Shown here: positions 16,691 to 24,498 of the stretch, in pieces
Position numbering within the stretch: position 1 is the stretch's first letter
Layout: the number at the start of each line of letters is the position of its first letter
Assembly: GCA_044226525.1 (NCBI GenBank)
Contig: JBGAGV010000019.1
Span: 112,338 to 176,337 of the forward strand
Source of the DNA: VFJQ01 sp044226525
Lineage (GTDB): Bacteria; Verrucomicrobiota; Verrucomicrobiia; Chthoniobacterales; Chthoniobacteraceae
Length of the DNA stretch: 64,000 nt
Direction of reading: 5' to 3'
Notes under the pieces: generated by a model
The model's input: only the letters and a program-made list of their open reading frames with translations
Told to the model about the DNA's origin: nothing
Databases searched by the model: none
Translations under genes and position numbers: made by a program

Positions 16691-16859
16691 GCGGGTTTAG
16701 TTTGGGAATCTGAGAGAAAGGGACGCGAAGCTAGATCAAGCGCGCCCGATTTGGCTACGCCTGATTAGCAGGGGGCGGCGGATTTTCTTTGAGGAAACGA
16801 GCGATCCCACACCGTGGAAGCTCTCGATCTTCGTGGAGCGCTTTCCACTTCCCGCTCGT

Positions 16860-17555
16860 TTAACGAAAGGCCGGGGTGGCACTCTTCGCTTCGCCGCCGC
16901 CTTCGCGCTTGAGCCAGCCGAGGTCGTAGAAGACTTCGATGAAGTTGATCTGCTTCACCGCCGGAAAGCTCTTGAGGGCGCTGGCGATCCAGTCCTTGCC
17001 TTTCTCAGGGTTGCCGTGGGCGTATTCCCAGGCCGCATTGGAGTAGAAGGAGATGGGCGTGTCGTTGATGAGCGGAATGGCATCGAGCCGGGCGCGGGCT
17101 TCGCGGTCGTTTTTCTCGACGAGGTAGGTGAGGTAGATGCGGAATTTGAGCAGGTCGTTGGTTGGCTCGTCTTTCAGCAGGTCCTCGAGCACGGTGCGGG
17201 CTTCGGCGTATTTGCCTTCGATGAAGGGGATCTCGGCGAGGTTGAAGCGGGAGGGGAAAAACTTCGGGTCGATCGCGAGCGCCTTTTTGCACCACTCGCG
17301 GCCTTCGTCGAATTTGCGCTGCTCGATGGAGATGGCGCCGAGGATGTTCATCGACATGCTGGTGGGCTTGTAGCCAGCGTCGGCTTTCTCGACGATTTCC
17401 CGGGCTTTGTCGAACTCGCGGCTGGTGAAGACCTTCATCGCCTCGATCATGGCGTCGCGATAACCGGCAGGGACGTTCTTGAGCGGGTCCTCCGGCTTGG
17501 GAGCGGCGGCGAGCGGAAGCAGAGTGACGGCGAGAACGGCGAAGAAGGCGCGCAT
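16860..17555 (-). CDS. Exported TPR-repeat protein
   Basis: A 231-residue protein with a signal peptide (1-18, LPLAAA). Residues 30-190 form tetratricopeptide-like helix pairs, e.g. REFDKAREIVEKAD, RKFDEGREWCKKALAIDP and GKYAEARTVLEDLLKDEP. It is likely a periplasmic scaffold. It precedes a thioredoxin-like gene oriented the same way (gap about 84 nt), so the thioredoxin gene is upstream in transcription. No specific partner can be named. Confidence 0.8.
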   Translation of the reverse strand: MRAFFAVLAVTLLPLAAAPKPEDPLKNVPAGYRDAMIEAMKVFTSREFDKAREIVEKADAGYKPTSMSMNILGAISIEQRKFDEGREWCKKALAIDPKFFPSRFNLAEIPFIEGKYAEARTVLEDLLKDEPTNDLLKFRIYLTYLVEKNDREARARLDAIPLINDTPISFYSNAAWEYAHGNPEKGKDWIASALKSFPAVKQINFIEVFYDLGWLKREGGGEAKSATPAFR

Positions 17556-17639
17556 GGGAAATTTGGGAGCGCGAAGGACTAGCCGACCCGCGCCGGAAGG
17601 GAATGGTGATTTTTTCAGCGAGCGCGTTGCCGCGGGCGA

Positions 17640-18080
17640 CTACTTCTTCGTCGCCTTTTCCAGCTCGGCGATGAAGGCAGAGGGCCCGCCTTCCATGTAA
17701 CCGAGCCGGGCGAGCACCTTGCCGTCGCCATCGAGGACGAGGACGGTAGGGAAGCCTTCCACTTTGTATTTTTCGGCGATCGCCTGGTTGGCTTCGGCTT
17801 TCTTTTTCGGCAGGGGCCTGAGCTGCGGGAAGTCCACCATCACGAGCTGGAACTTGTCCTTCACGTAGTCCTTGAACTCTTTCTTGGAGAAGATTTCGCC
17901 ATCGAGTCGCTTGCACCAGATGCACCAGTCGGACCCGGTGAAATCGACAATGGCCGGTTTGCCGGCGGCCTTGGCTTTGGCGAGGCCTTTGTCGAAGTCG
18001 TCTTCCCAGCCCGCGGCAGCAAATGCGGTAGAGACGGTGGCGAGAGCGAGGGCGAGCGCGGGAAGAAGCCGGGATTTCAT
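17640..18080 (-). CDS. Periplasmic thioredoxin-fold protein
   Basis: A 146-residue thioredoxin-family protein with a signal peptide (1-22, AFAAA). The redox motif W-C-I-W-C is at 52-56 (Cys53, Cys56), similar to DsbD-gamma/thioredoxin_7 proteins. The cis-Pro loop is EGFPTVLVLD (about 109-118), and GKVLARLGYMEGG follows as the last strand pair. It probably reduces or isomerises periplasmic disulfides. Its ATG is 34 bp from the end of the EamA gene (same strand), so the two may share a transcript. Confidence 0.9.
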   Translation of the reverse strand: MKSRLLPALALALATVSTAFAAAGWEDDFDKGLAKAKAAGKPAIVDFTGSDWCIWCKRLDGEIFSKKEFKDYVKDKFQLVMVDFPQLRPLPKKKAEANQAIAEKYKVEGFPTVLVLDGDGKVLARLGYMEGGPSAFIAELEKATKK

Positions 18081-18114
18081 GGTCTTACAGAGACACGACC
18101 CGCCGCCGGGGCGT

Positions 18115-19017
18115 TCATTTGAGGGTAGTGAAATATTTCAGCCCAGCCGCGCCGATGACGGCGATGATGCCACCGATGGCGGAGCGGCGCGTGGGGCGTT
18201 CGCCATCGAACATCCAGGTGAGCAGCATGGTGACAAGGGGGGAGGTAGCGACGAGGGGCAGCACGAGCCCGCTGGGAGTGGTGGCGAGCGCCCATTGGTA
18301 ACACGCGACGCCGAGGGCGGGTCCGGCGAGGGCGTTGCCGACGACGAGCGGCCAGGCGCGCCGCCACTCGGAAGCCCCGATGGCGCCCGGGTGCGGCCGC
18401 ATCCGCTTCACAAAAATGTAGCTGAGTGCGGTGATGAGGACGCCGGCGAGGATGCGTTGATACGCCGCGGTGCCGCCATCGATGACGGTGCCAGAAGCGG
18501 CGGAGAGGTCATTCGCCTTGCGCGAGACGACCGCCCCGAGGGCCTGTCCCGCCGCGGAGCCGACGCCAAAGAGGGTGCCGATCCAGAACGTGGCACGACC
18601 GCCTTCGAAGCTGCGATCCGGGGCTAGCGCGAGCGCTACGCCACTGAGGATCACCGCGGAGCAGGCGAGCTCGGACGGGTGCAGCTTCGTGCCGAGCCAG
18701 GCCCATTCGGCGAAAGCGGCGATAGGGGTGGCAAGGCATTGCGTGAGCAGGATAGCCAGGCGCGGTCCGATTCGCCCGAGCGCCGCAAAGAGGGCCATAT
18801 CGCCGAGGCCAAACCCGATGACACCGCTCAGCAAAAACCACGGAAGCCCCGCTCCACCCAGCCCCCCGCCGAAGCCGTGCGCCCAAGTCGCCAGCAGCAG
18901 CATCGCGAGAATCAGCCGCGCGAGATTGGCCGACGGCCCCCCAAGCACGCGCGACGACCGCGCGGCGAAAAACACCGACAGCGAGAAAAAAACGGTCGTG
19001 AGCAGGGAAGCGACCAT
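18115..19017 (-). CDS. EamA (DMT superfamily) transporter
   Basis: A 300-residue integral membrane protein with ten hydrophobic segments arranged as two five-helix EamA repeats; conserved small-residue packing motifs (GLGDMALFAALGRIGPRLA and LLVATSPLVTMLLTW-like) appear at the end of each repeat. The family exports metabolites or amino acids and is not specific enough for a substrate. No linked regulator. ATG at 19017 after a long gene-free stretch. Confidence 0.88.
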   Translation of the reverse strand: MVASLLTTVFFSLSVFFAARSSRVLGGPSANLARLILAMLLLATWAHGFGGGLGGAGLPWFLLSGVIGFGLGDMALFAALGRIGPRLAILLTQCLATPIAAFAEWAWLGTKLHPSELACSAVILSGVALALAPDRSFEGGRATFWIGTLFGVGSAAGQALGAVVSRKANDLSAASGTVIDGGTAAYQRILAGVLITALSYIFVKRMRPHPGAIGASEWRRAWPLVVGNALAGPALGVACYQWALATTPSGLVLPLVATSPLVTMLLTWMFDGERPTRRSAIGGIIAVIGAAGLKYFTTLK

Positions 19018-19830
19018 GAAGGGCGCGGACTAAGGCGCACCCCGCCCGCCTTGGCAAACCCGGAACATGGCCGCCGATCGGAGGAACGAGGTGAATTGAA
19101 ACGCGGTTGCTAAGCCCTCCGGCGTGCTTCATGCGCGTCCGTTCGCGGTGGATCCTCGTTACCGCCTTGCACCTGGTAAGGGCTCCAGGCACTCCGCACA
19201 GGTGCACCCGGCCGGCATCGAAAAACCTGAACCCACGGAACGGACGGAAGGGACGGTTTGGAGATTCGCCCCCCTCAGGACGAAAATCGGGGCCATGACC
19301 AAAGCGACGTGTGCGTCGAGCCGCCCAAGGATCCCGCATTCGCCCTATAGATCCACCATCCACCCTCAACCCAGCCCCCCACGAACAGACACAATAAACA
19401 CACTATTTGCCGATCATGGCATGCGCAGAAACCTTCCGGCGGAAGGGGTAGTGAAAATGCAAAAGCGGTCGGGAGAAAAATATTGAATGATGTCAATTTC
19501 CAGGCAGCCCATTCTTGCCATTCAAAAAGGCCCCGAAGCGATCAACTGCTCACTCGTCCAAGGCATCAAATGAAGCCCCCCCTCGCATTTGGTCCGCGAT
19601 ATCCTCCCTTATCTAAGTGCCATTCGGATGCGGCGGGTTGTGAGGATCACGGAGGTCACTGATGACACGGAGCAGCACGTGGCTCGTTTGCCCCTCCCCA
19701 AGATCATCTGCGAAAATCTGCGCAATCTGCGGATTCCAATACCTTCGTCCCTTCTGGAGGCGGGTAGAGCATCGGCGTTTCATGTGAAACCGTTGGCTTC
19801 ACCTGCGGTTGTGGAGTAGGGGTGTCGGCT
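19018..19830. other. Gene-free stretch of about 0.8 kb
   Basis: I found no open frame with protein-like composition. It holds a short-period tract (ACGGAACGGACGGAAGGGACGG) near 19229-19252, a strong short hairpin CCTTCC-GGC-GGAAGG at 19432-19446 in an A/T-richer patch, and an ATCTGCG-type repeat at 19704-19735. It may include the 5' leader of the helicase gene, since DEAD-box cold-shock helicases often have long leaders, but I see nothing decisive. Confidence 0.6.
19704..19735. repeat. ATCTGCG-type tandem repeat
   Basis: Three to four units of the form ATCTGCG(N) in tandem, immediately upstream of the helicase leader. A related, longer copy arranged as an inverted repeat lies at 53707-53779. 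Shared units suggest a dispersed repeat family. Confidence 0.75.
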
Positions 19831-21567
19831 ATGCAGAAAAAGCCTTTCACAGAGCTGGGCCTATCGCCGGAGCTTCTCAAGGCCGTCGAAAAGCTGGGCT
19901 ACGAAGAAGCCACGCCCATTCAGACCGCCGCCATTCCCGTGCTCCTCGGGGGACGCGACCTCGTGGGTCAATCCCAGACCGGCTCGGGCAAGACCGCCGC
20001 TTTCGCCATCCCGGCCATCGAAAAAATCGATCCCGCCAATCGCGCCGTGCAGGCGCTCGTCCTTTGCCCCACGCGCGAACTCGCCGTGCAGGTCGCCGAG
20101 GAAGTCGCCAAGCTCGCCCTCTTCAAGCGCGGCGTCCGCGAGCTGCCCATCTACGGCGGCGCGAGCTACGAACGCCAGTTCCGCGGGCTCGATGCTGGCG
20201 TGCAATTCGTCATCGGCACCCCCGGGCGCGTCATCGATCATCTCGAGCGCGGTTCGCTCAAGCTCGATCAACTCAAAACGCTCGTGCTCGATGAGTGCGA
20301 CCGCATGCTGGACATGGGTTTCGCCGAAGACATCGAGCACATCCTCGGCGCCGCCTCGACCGAGCGGCAGACCGCGTTTTTCTCCGCCACGCTGCCGAAG
20401 CCGATTCGCACGATGATCGACCGCTTCTCGCGTGAGCCGGAGCACATCAAGATCGAAGCCTCCACTGTCTCAGCGCCGGCCATCGATCAGGTCTATTACG
20501 AGGTCGATCGCCGCTCGAAGATCGAAGTGCTCTGTCGCCTCATCGACATTCAGGACGTGAAGTTCGGCATCATTTTCTGCGCGACGAAAATGATGTGCGA
20601 TGAACTGACCGACGCGCTCCTCACTCGTGGCTACAACGCCGACAAACTGCACGGCGACATGAGCCAGCAGATGCGCGAGCGCACCATGAAACGGTTCCGC
20701 GAGCACAAGGTCGAGATGCTCGTCGCCACCGATGTCGCCGCGCGCGGTCTCGACGTGGACGACATCGAAGTGGTCTTCAACTACGACCTGCCGAATGATG
20801 CCGAAGATTACGTGCATCGCATCGGCCGCACCGGTCGCGCGGGCCGCGCCGGTCGCGCGATCAATTTTGTCGCCGGTCGCGAGATCTGGAAGCTCCAGCA
20901 GATTCAGCGTTACACGCGGGCCAACATCCGCCGCGAAAAAGTGCCCACGCTCACCGAGCTCTCCGAAAAGCGCAGCGCCAACTTCCTCGAAGCGCTCCGC
21001 GATACGCTCGCAAAGGGCGATTACCAGCGTTACGAAGCGGTGCTCGATGAACTGCTCGGCGCCGGGTATTCCGCCACCGATATCTCGAACGCCGCCATGC
21101 ATCTCCTCTCGCAGGAAACCTCGCGCGAAGCCGAAAAGATCCTCGAAGACGACCCCAATCGTGGTCAGCGCGGTCCGGGCGGTCCGGGAAATTATCCCCG
21201 TTACGAGCAGAAATTCCGCGGCGACGAACGGCGCGATTTTGGAGGCCGCAACGAAGGCGGCTACGGCCAGCGCGGCAACTACCGTGGCGGTGGCGGGCGC
21301 GGTGATTTCGAAGAGCGTCCGCGCCAGTCGTTCCGCGAAAAACCGTGGAACGATCGGCCTTTCCAGCAGGATCGCCCGTTTCAGGAGCGCCCTTTCCGCA
21401 ACGACCGCCCCTTCGAGCGCAAGCCCTACGGCCAGCGCCCGTCCGCCGGTCCGAAGCCTTTCCGCCCGAAACCGTGGGGCCAGTCTTTCGGCGCCGCCCG
21501 TCCCTCTGCCCCGCGCCGCCCGAAACCCGACCGCCCGGACGGCCCGCCCGCCGAAGGCGGCGAATAG
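19831..21567 (+). CDS. DEAD-box ATP-dependent RNA helicase
   Basis: A 578-residue SF2 helicase with motifs Q (QTAAIPVLL), I (SQTGSGKT), Ia (PTRELAVQV), Ib (GTPGRV), II as D-E-C-D rather than D-E-A-D, III (SAT), V and VI (HRIGRTGRAGR). The C-terminal about 170 residues are Gly/Arg/Phe-rich (YGQRGNYRGGGGRG, then RPFQ/RPFR repeats), an RNA-binding tail like CsdA/RhlE. It likely unwinds structured mRNA or rRNA during ribosome assembly or cold stress. ATG at 19831 has an AGGGG Shine-Dalgarno 8-9 bases upstream, better placed than the GTG three codons earlier. Confidence 0.95.
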   Translation: MQKKPFTELGLSPELLKAVEKLGYEEATPIQTAAIPVLLGGRDLVGQSQTGSGKTAAFAIPAIEKIDPANRAVQALVLCPTRELAVQVAEEVAKLALFKRGVRELPIYGGASYERQFRGLDAGVQFVIGTPGRVIDHLERGSLKLDQLKTLVLDECDRMLDMGFAEDIEHILGAASTERQTAFFSATLPKPIRTMIDRFSREPEHIKIEASTVSAPAIDQVYYEVDRRSKIEVLCRLIDIQDVKFGIIFCATKMMCDELTDALLTRGYNADKLHGDMSQQMRERTMKRFREHKVEMLVATDVAARGLDVDDIEVVFNYDLPNDAEDYVHRIGRTGRAGRAGRAINFVAGREIWKLQQIQRYTRANIRREKVPTLTELSEKRSANFLEALRDTLAKGDYQRYEAVLDELLGAGYSATDISNAAMHLLSQETSREAEKILEDDPNRGQRGPGGPGNYPRYEQKFRGDERRDFGGRNEGGYGQRGNYRGGGGRGDFEERPRQSFREKPWNDRPFQQDRPFQERPFRNDRPFERKPYGQRPSAGPKPFRPKPWGQSFGAARPSAPRRPKPDRPDGPPAEGGE

Positions 21568-21620
21568 GGAAACAGCGGGGCGGACCGCGCCTTGTCTTTA
21601 ACCCCCCGACGGCGCGGTTG

Positions 21621-21833
21621 AACGCCAACGGTGTTCCATCTCCCAGCCCAGGGTTGGCGCGTCGTGGACGCGGCTACCCTGGGTCTGCATTTTATTTCGG
21701 AGCGACCCTGAAAGGGTCGAAGCATCGATGATCGCGGTATGCTGGAACGCCTTCAGCGTTCATCCGGGCTGGGCGCTTCCCAAGGTAGGCCCGTGGCCAA
21801 CCTTGGGCTGGATGCTTCAACGCCGTTGGCGTT
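21621..21833. repeat. Nested palindromic repeat element (about 210 bp)
   Basis: Outer arms at 21621-21659 and 21795-21833 are imperfect inverted copies: each carries AACGCCAACGGYGTT next to AGCCCARGGTTGGC. Inside are two smaller hairpins, CGACCC-TGAAA-GGGTCG (about 21704-21721) and GAACGC-CTTCA-GCGTTC (about 21744-21761). The nested layout suggests a composite MITE-like element or folded RNA. It lies between the helicase and the operator-controlled pair downstream. Confidence 0.8.
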
Positions 21834-21874
21834 GCCCGGACATTCTCGTTTCCCGGCATTCCATCATCGATTAA

Positions 21875-21911
21875 ACTTTGTCTTGCAAAGTGATACTTTG
21901 TCGAACAAAGT
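21875..21911. promoter_or_regulatory. Tandem operator ACTTTG-N5-CAAAGT, two perfect copies
   Basis: Two perfect 6-bp inverted repeats, ACTTTG-TCTTG-CAAAGT at 21875-21891 and ACTTTG-TCGAA-CAAAGT at 21895-21911, have centres 20 bp apart, about two helical turns. They lie 8 bases before the ATG of the membrane-protein gene. The layout is that of a dimeric winged-helix repressor blocking the promoter. The probable protein is the regulator encoded at 22518-22814. A third copy precedes ispH. Confidence 0.8.
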
Positions 21912-21918
21912 GCCCCGC

Positions 21919-22521
21919 ATGATCGATCGTTCCGAAGCCGAAGAACACCTCCGCGTCATTCGTTCGCTGATGGAGAAGGCGACCGTTTACCGGGCGATCT
22001 CGGCACCCGGGGCATTGATTGCGGGGCTTTGCGCGGTTGCGCAAACCGCAGCCGCGCTGGCGGGCTTCAGCATCCTCTTTTTCGAAGGTTGGCTGTCCGT
22101 CCTGGGCATCGCGACCGTGGCGAATCTCGCCCTGCTTTGGCGAGATGCCACCCGCCGAGGTGAGATTTTCGTCTCAAACGGAATGCGTGTGGCGATGCGA
22201 GCCATGCTGCCCGGATTGCTGGCTGGCGGAGTGATCACTTTCCTTGAAACCGAGGGAGGTTTCGCACTCACGGCTTCGCTCTGGGTGTTGTTTTACGGCA
22301 TAAGCCTGCTTGCGGCCTCGCACTTCGCGCCAAAGGCAATTTGCTGGCTGGGCCGCGTATTTTTTGTGGCGGGGGCTGCGCTCGTGCTGAGTGGGGCTCT
22401 TGCTTTTGATTGGTGGCAAGGTGCCAATCAAGAACTCGTCGCCCATCTGATCATGGGCTCGACCTTCGGCATCTTCCACCTTGCCTACGCCGCCTGCACC
22501 TGGCCTCGCCGCGCGCGATGA
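21919..22521 (+). CDS. Six-helix membrane protein paired with a winged-helix regulator
   Basis: A 200-residue integral membrane protein with about six hydrophobic segments after a helical, charged N-terminus (SEAEEHLRVIRSLMEKATVYRAIS). I cannot name a transported substrate. Its stop overlaps the next gene's ATG (ATGA) and its promoter carries the ACTTTG-N5-CAAAGT operators, so it is co-regulated with and probably functionally coupled to the regulator, perhaps as a sensor or anti-regulator. The start ATG 21919 is just after the second palindrome; a GTG three codons upstream would lie inside the palindrome. Confidence 0.8.
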   Translation: MIDRSEAEEHLRVIRSLMEKATVYRAISAPGALIAGLCAVAQTAAALAGFSILFFEGWLSVLGIATVANLALLWRDATRRGEIFVSNGMRVAMRAMLPGLLAGGVITFLETEGGFALTASLWVLFYGISLLAASHFAPKAICWLGRVFFVAGAALVLSGALAFDWWQGANQELVAHLIMGSTFGIFHLAYAACTWPRRAR

Positions 22522-22814
22522 TCGATTTCAGCAAGCTCGACAAGACCATCCATGAGAAAGCCCGGCTTAGCATCATGACGCTTCTCGCCACGCGGCCCTC
22601 GTGGGCCTTCCAGGATCTCAAAGCGGAGCTGAACATGAGCGACGGGAATCTCATCACCCACCTGCGCGTGCTGCATGAGGCAGGCTTGGTGGCGATGACA
22701 AAGGAAGTGCTCGATCGCCCGCAGACCACCTACTCGCTCACCACGCGCGGTCGGAAGGCATTCGATGAATACCTCGCCGTGCTCGAGCAGATCGTGCGCG
22801 CCACCCAGCGCTGA
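22518..22814 (+). CDS. Winged-helix transcriptional regulator (ArsR/MarR-like, HTH_34 type)
   Basis: A 98-residue single-domain DNA-binding protein. The recognition segment is MSDGNLITHLRVLHEAGLV (about 39-57), followed by a wing with KEVLDRPQTTYSLTTRGRKAF, matching the winged-helix family of transcriptional regulators that bind as dimers. No metal-binding Cys cluster is visible. ATGA overlap with the membrane-protein gene. The palindromes upstream of its own operon and upstream of ispH are its most likely targets, which makes it autoregulatory; this is inference from position and symmetry. Confidence 0.88.
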   Translation: MIDFSKLDKTIHEKARLSIMTLLATRPSWAFQDLKAELNMSDGNLITHLRVLHEAGLVAMTKEVLDRPQTTYSLTTRGRKAFDEYLAVLEQIVRATQR

Positions 22815-22830
22815 GTTTTTTTGCCTGATC

Positions 22831-22847
22831 ACTTTGCCATACAAAGC
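22831..22847. promoter_or_regulatory. Third ACTTTG-N5-CAAAG operator, upstream of ispH
   Basis: ACTTTG-CCATA-CAAAGC matches the two upstream operator copies in 11 of 12 arm positions and lies in the 42-nt gap after the regulator gene, ending 9 bases before the ispH ATG. It would overlap any ispH-proximal promoter or the ribosome-binding region. A poly-T tract lies just upstream (22814-22822). Confidence 0.75.
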
Positions 22848-22856
22848 AAACCAAAT

Positions 22857-23726
22857 ATGACCATCCAGCTCGCCGAACATTACGGCCTCTGCTTTGGCGT
22901 CCGCGACGCCATCGCCGGGGCGGAACGCCTCGCTCAACACGGCCCCCTCACCGTCCTCGGTGAACTCGTCCACAACCCCGTCGTCCGCGAACGCCTCGCC
23001 CGCGCGGGTGTCCGCGAAGGTTCGCTCGAACGTCCTTCGGGCACCCCGCAGGTGATGATCACCGCCCACGGCGCCAGCGATGCCATGCGTGCCGCTTGGC
23101 GCCAGAGCGGCCACGGTGTGGCCGATGGCACCTGTCCACTCGTGCGGCATGCGCACGATCAACTCCGCCAGCTCGTGAAACAGGGCTATTTTCCTGTCGT
23201 CATTGGCCGTCGCGGCCACGTCGAGGTGAACGGACTCATCGGCGATTTTCCGGAAGCCCTCGTCCTCCACAATGAAGCCGACATCGCCAGCCTGCCGACC
23301 GAGCGCAGTCTCGGCATCATCTCGCAGACCACCCAGCCGATCGAACGCGTGCTCGAACTCGTCGCCGCCATCCGCGCCGCACGGCCGCGCAGTGACGTGC
23401 GCTTTGTGGACACCGTCTGCCAGCCCACGAAAAACCGGCAGCTCGCCCTGCGCAAACTCATCGCCGAGTGCGACACCATGGTCGTCGTTGGAGGGCACAA
23501 TTCCAACAACACGCTCCAGCTCGTCGCCGCGGCCGAAGTCGCTGGCCTCACCGTCTTTCACATCGAGCGCGCTTCCGAGTTGCGCGCCGAGTGGTTCCTC
23601 CACGCTCGCGTCGTCGGCCTCACCGCAGGGACTTCCACGCTCAAGGAAACGGTTGCCGAAGTGCACCAGCATCTCCTCGATTTCGCCGCCACCTACTCCA
23701 CGACTGAAGCCCACGCCATCCGATGA
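22857..23726 (+). CDS. ispH: 4-hydroxy-3-methylbut-2-enyl diphosphate reductase
   Basis: A 289-residue IspH/LytB enzyme of the MEP isoprenoid pathway that converts HMBPP to IPP and DMAPP. The three [4Fe-4S] ligands are Cys12 (LCFGV), Cys93 (DGTCPLV) and Cys188 (DTVCQPTKNRQ); the substrate-binding HVEVNGLIG and GHNSNNT motifs are present. ATG at 22857 is set by the FCxGV-type start; no good Shine-Dalgarno is visible. It ends with an ATGA overlap to the next membrane gene. Unusually for a housekeeping gene, it sits directly downstream of a regulator and an operator copy. Confidence 0.95.
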   Translation: MTIQLAEHYGLCFGVRDAIAGAERLAQHGPLTVLGELVHNPVVRERLARAGVREGSLERPSGTPQVMITAHGASDAMRAAWRQSGHGVADGTCPLVRHAHDQLRQLVKQGYFPVVIGRRGHVEVNGLIGDFPEALVLHNEADIASLPTERSLGIISQTTQPIERVLELVAAIRAARPRSDVRFVDTVCQPTKNRQLALRKLIAECDTMVVVGGHNSNNTLQLVAAAEVAGLTVFHIERASELRAEWFLHARVVGLTAGTSTLKETVAEVHQHLLDFAATYSTTEAHAIR

Positions 23727-24472
23727 ACTCCATCGAAATTCCTCTCCTGGTGGCGTGGCGCGATCATCGGCGGCTCTTCATCTCCACGGCTGCGGTGGTT
23801 CTCACGGGCTGGCTGGGCGACTTCCTTTTCTGGTCGCACGCGCCCGGCCTTTCGCTCGGCATCTTCGCTGCGTTGCTTGGCTTTGGCATCTGGACGATCG
23901 GAAAACGCACCGTGTCCGGAGCGCTCGCGCTGGCTGCGCTCAACTTGTCGGCGGTCCAGAGCGGCATCGAGATTTGTCTCACCAATGTCTTTTGCCTTTT
24001 CTTCTTTCTCGTCGCGGTCGCGGGGGAAGCCTACTACGCCGAGCTGACTGGTCTCTGGGCGCGGTGGTCGGAAGGGTTGCTCACCGCGTGCCTCGCCCCG
24101 TTTCGTTCGCTGATGTTACTTCATGAGTGGTGCGAGCTGCGATTACTTCCACGCCGCGTCGAAGGAGCCGTGGCACTGCAGTTCTGCGATGTGGGCGCGT
24201 GGGTCGCGAATTGGAACGTGTCGCAATGGAAAGCACATCCCGGCCGCGGGCTGGTTCTCGAATATCTCGGGAGCCTCGGCCCGCGTGGCTGGCCAGGCCT
24301 GCTGCAGGTCGCACTTGGAACGGGCCCCATCGGCAGGCAGGCGGAAAACATGCTGCGCCACGTCATCGCGCAGGAACAGGCAAGCGCGGCGCAGCGCGAT
24401 TGGCGCTCCTTCCAGTCCCGCCGGCAACGACGCGCCGAGCAACTCGTCCAGACCCAGTGGCCTGTTCGTTAA
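23723..24472 (+). CDS. Membrane protein with DUF4173-like N-terminus
   Basis: A 249-residue protein with about three to four hydrophobic helices in the first 140 residues (GWLGDFLFWSHAPGLSLGIFAALLGFG recalls the start of DUF4153/DUF4173 proteins), then a soluble, charged C-terminal half (140-249). DUF4173 proteins are usually over 450 residues with many more helices, so this looks like a shortened or rearranged version. Translationally coupled to ispH (ATGA). Family assignment is by eye and tentative. Confidence 0.55.
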   Translation: MNSIEIPLLVAWRDHRRLFISTAAVVLTGWLGDFLFWSHAPGLSLGIFAALLGFGIWTIGKRTVSGALALAALNLSAVQSGIEICLTNVFCLFFFLVAVAGEAYYAELTGLWARWSEGLLTACLAPFRSLMLLHEWCELRLLPRRVEGAVALQFCDVGAWVANWNVSQWKAHPGRGLVLEYLGSLGPRGWPGLLQVALGTGPIGRQAENMLRHVIAQEQASAAQRDWRSFQSRRQRRAEQLVQTQWPVR

Positions 24473-24498
24473 ATCAATCAAGCAAACTCACCCGCCTT

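Noticed and set aside
17760..17775. ACTTTG inside the thioredoxin gene as a further operator
   Set aside because: Not followed by CAAAGT at 5 bases; a single half-site occurs by chance.
19124..19486. 120-codon open frame in the gene-free stretch
   Set aside because: Pro/Arg/Ser/Thr-rich without hydrophobic core; overlaps repeat tracts; no ribosome-binding site.
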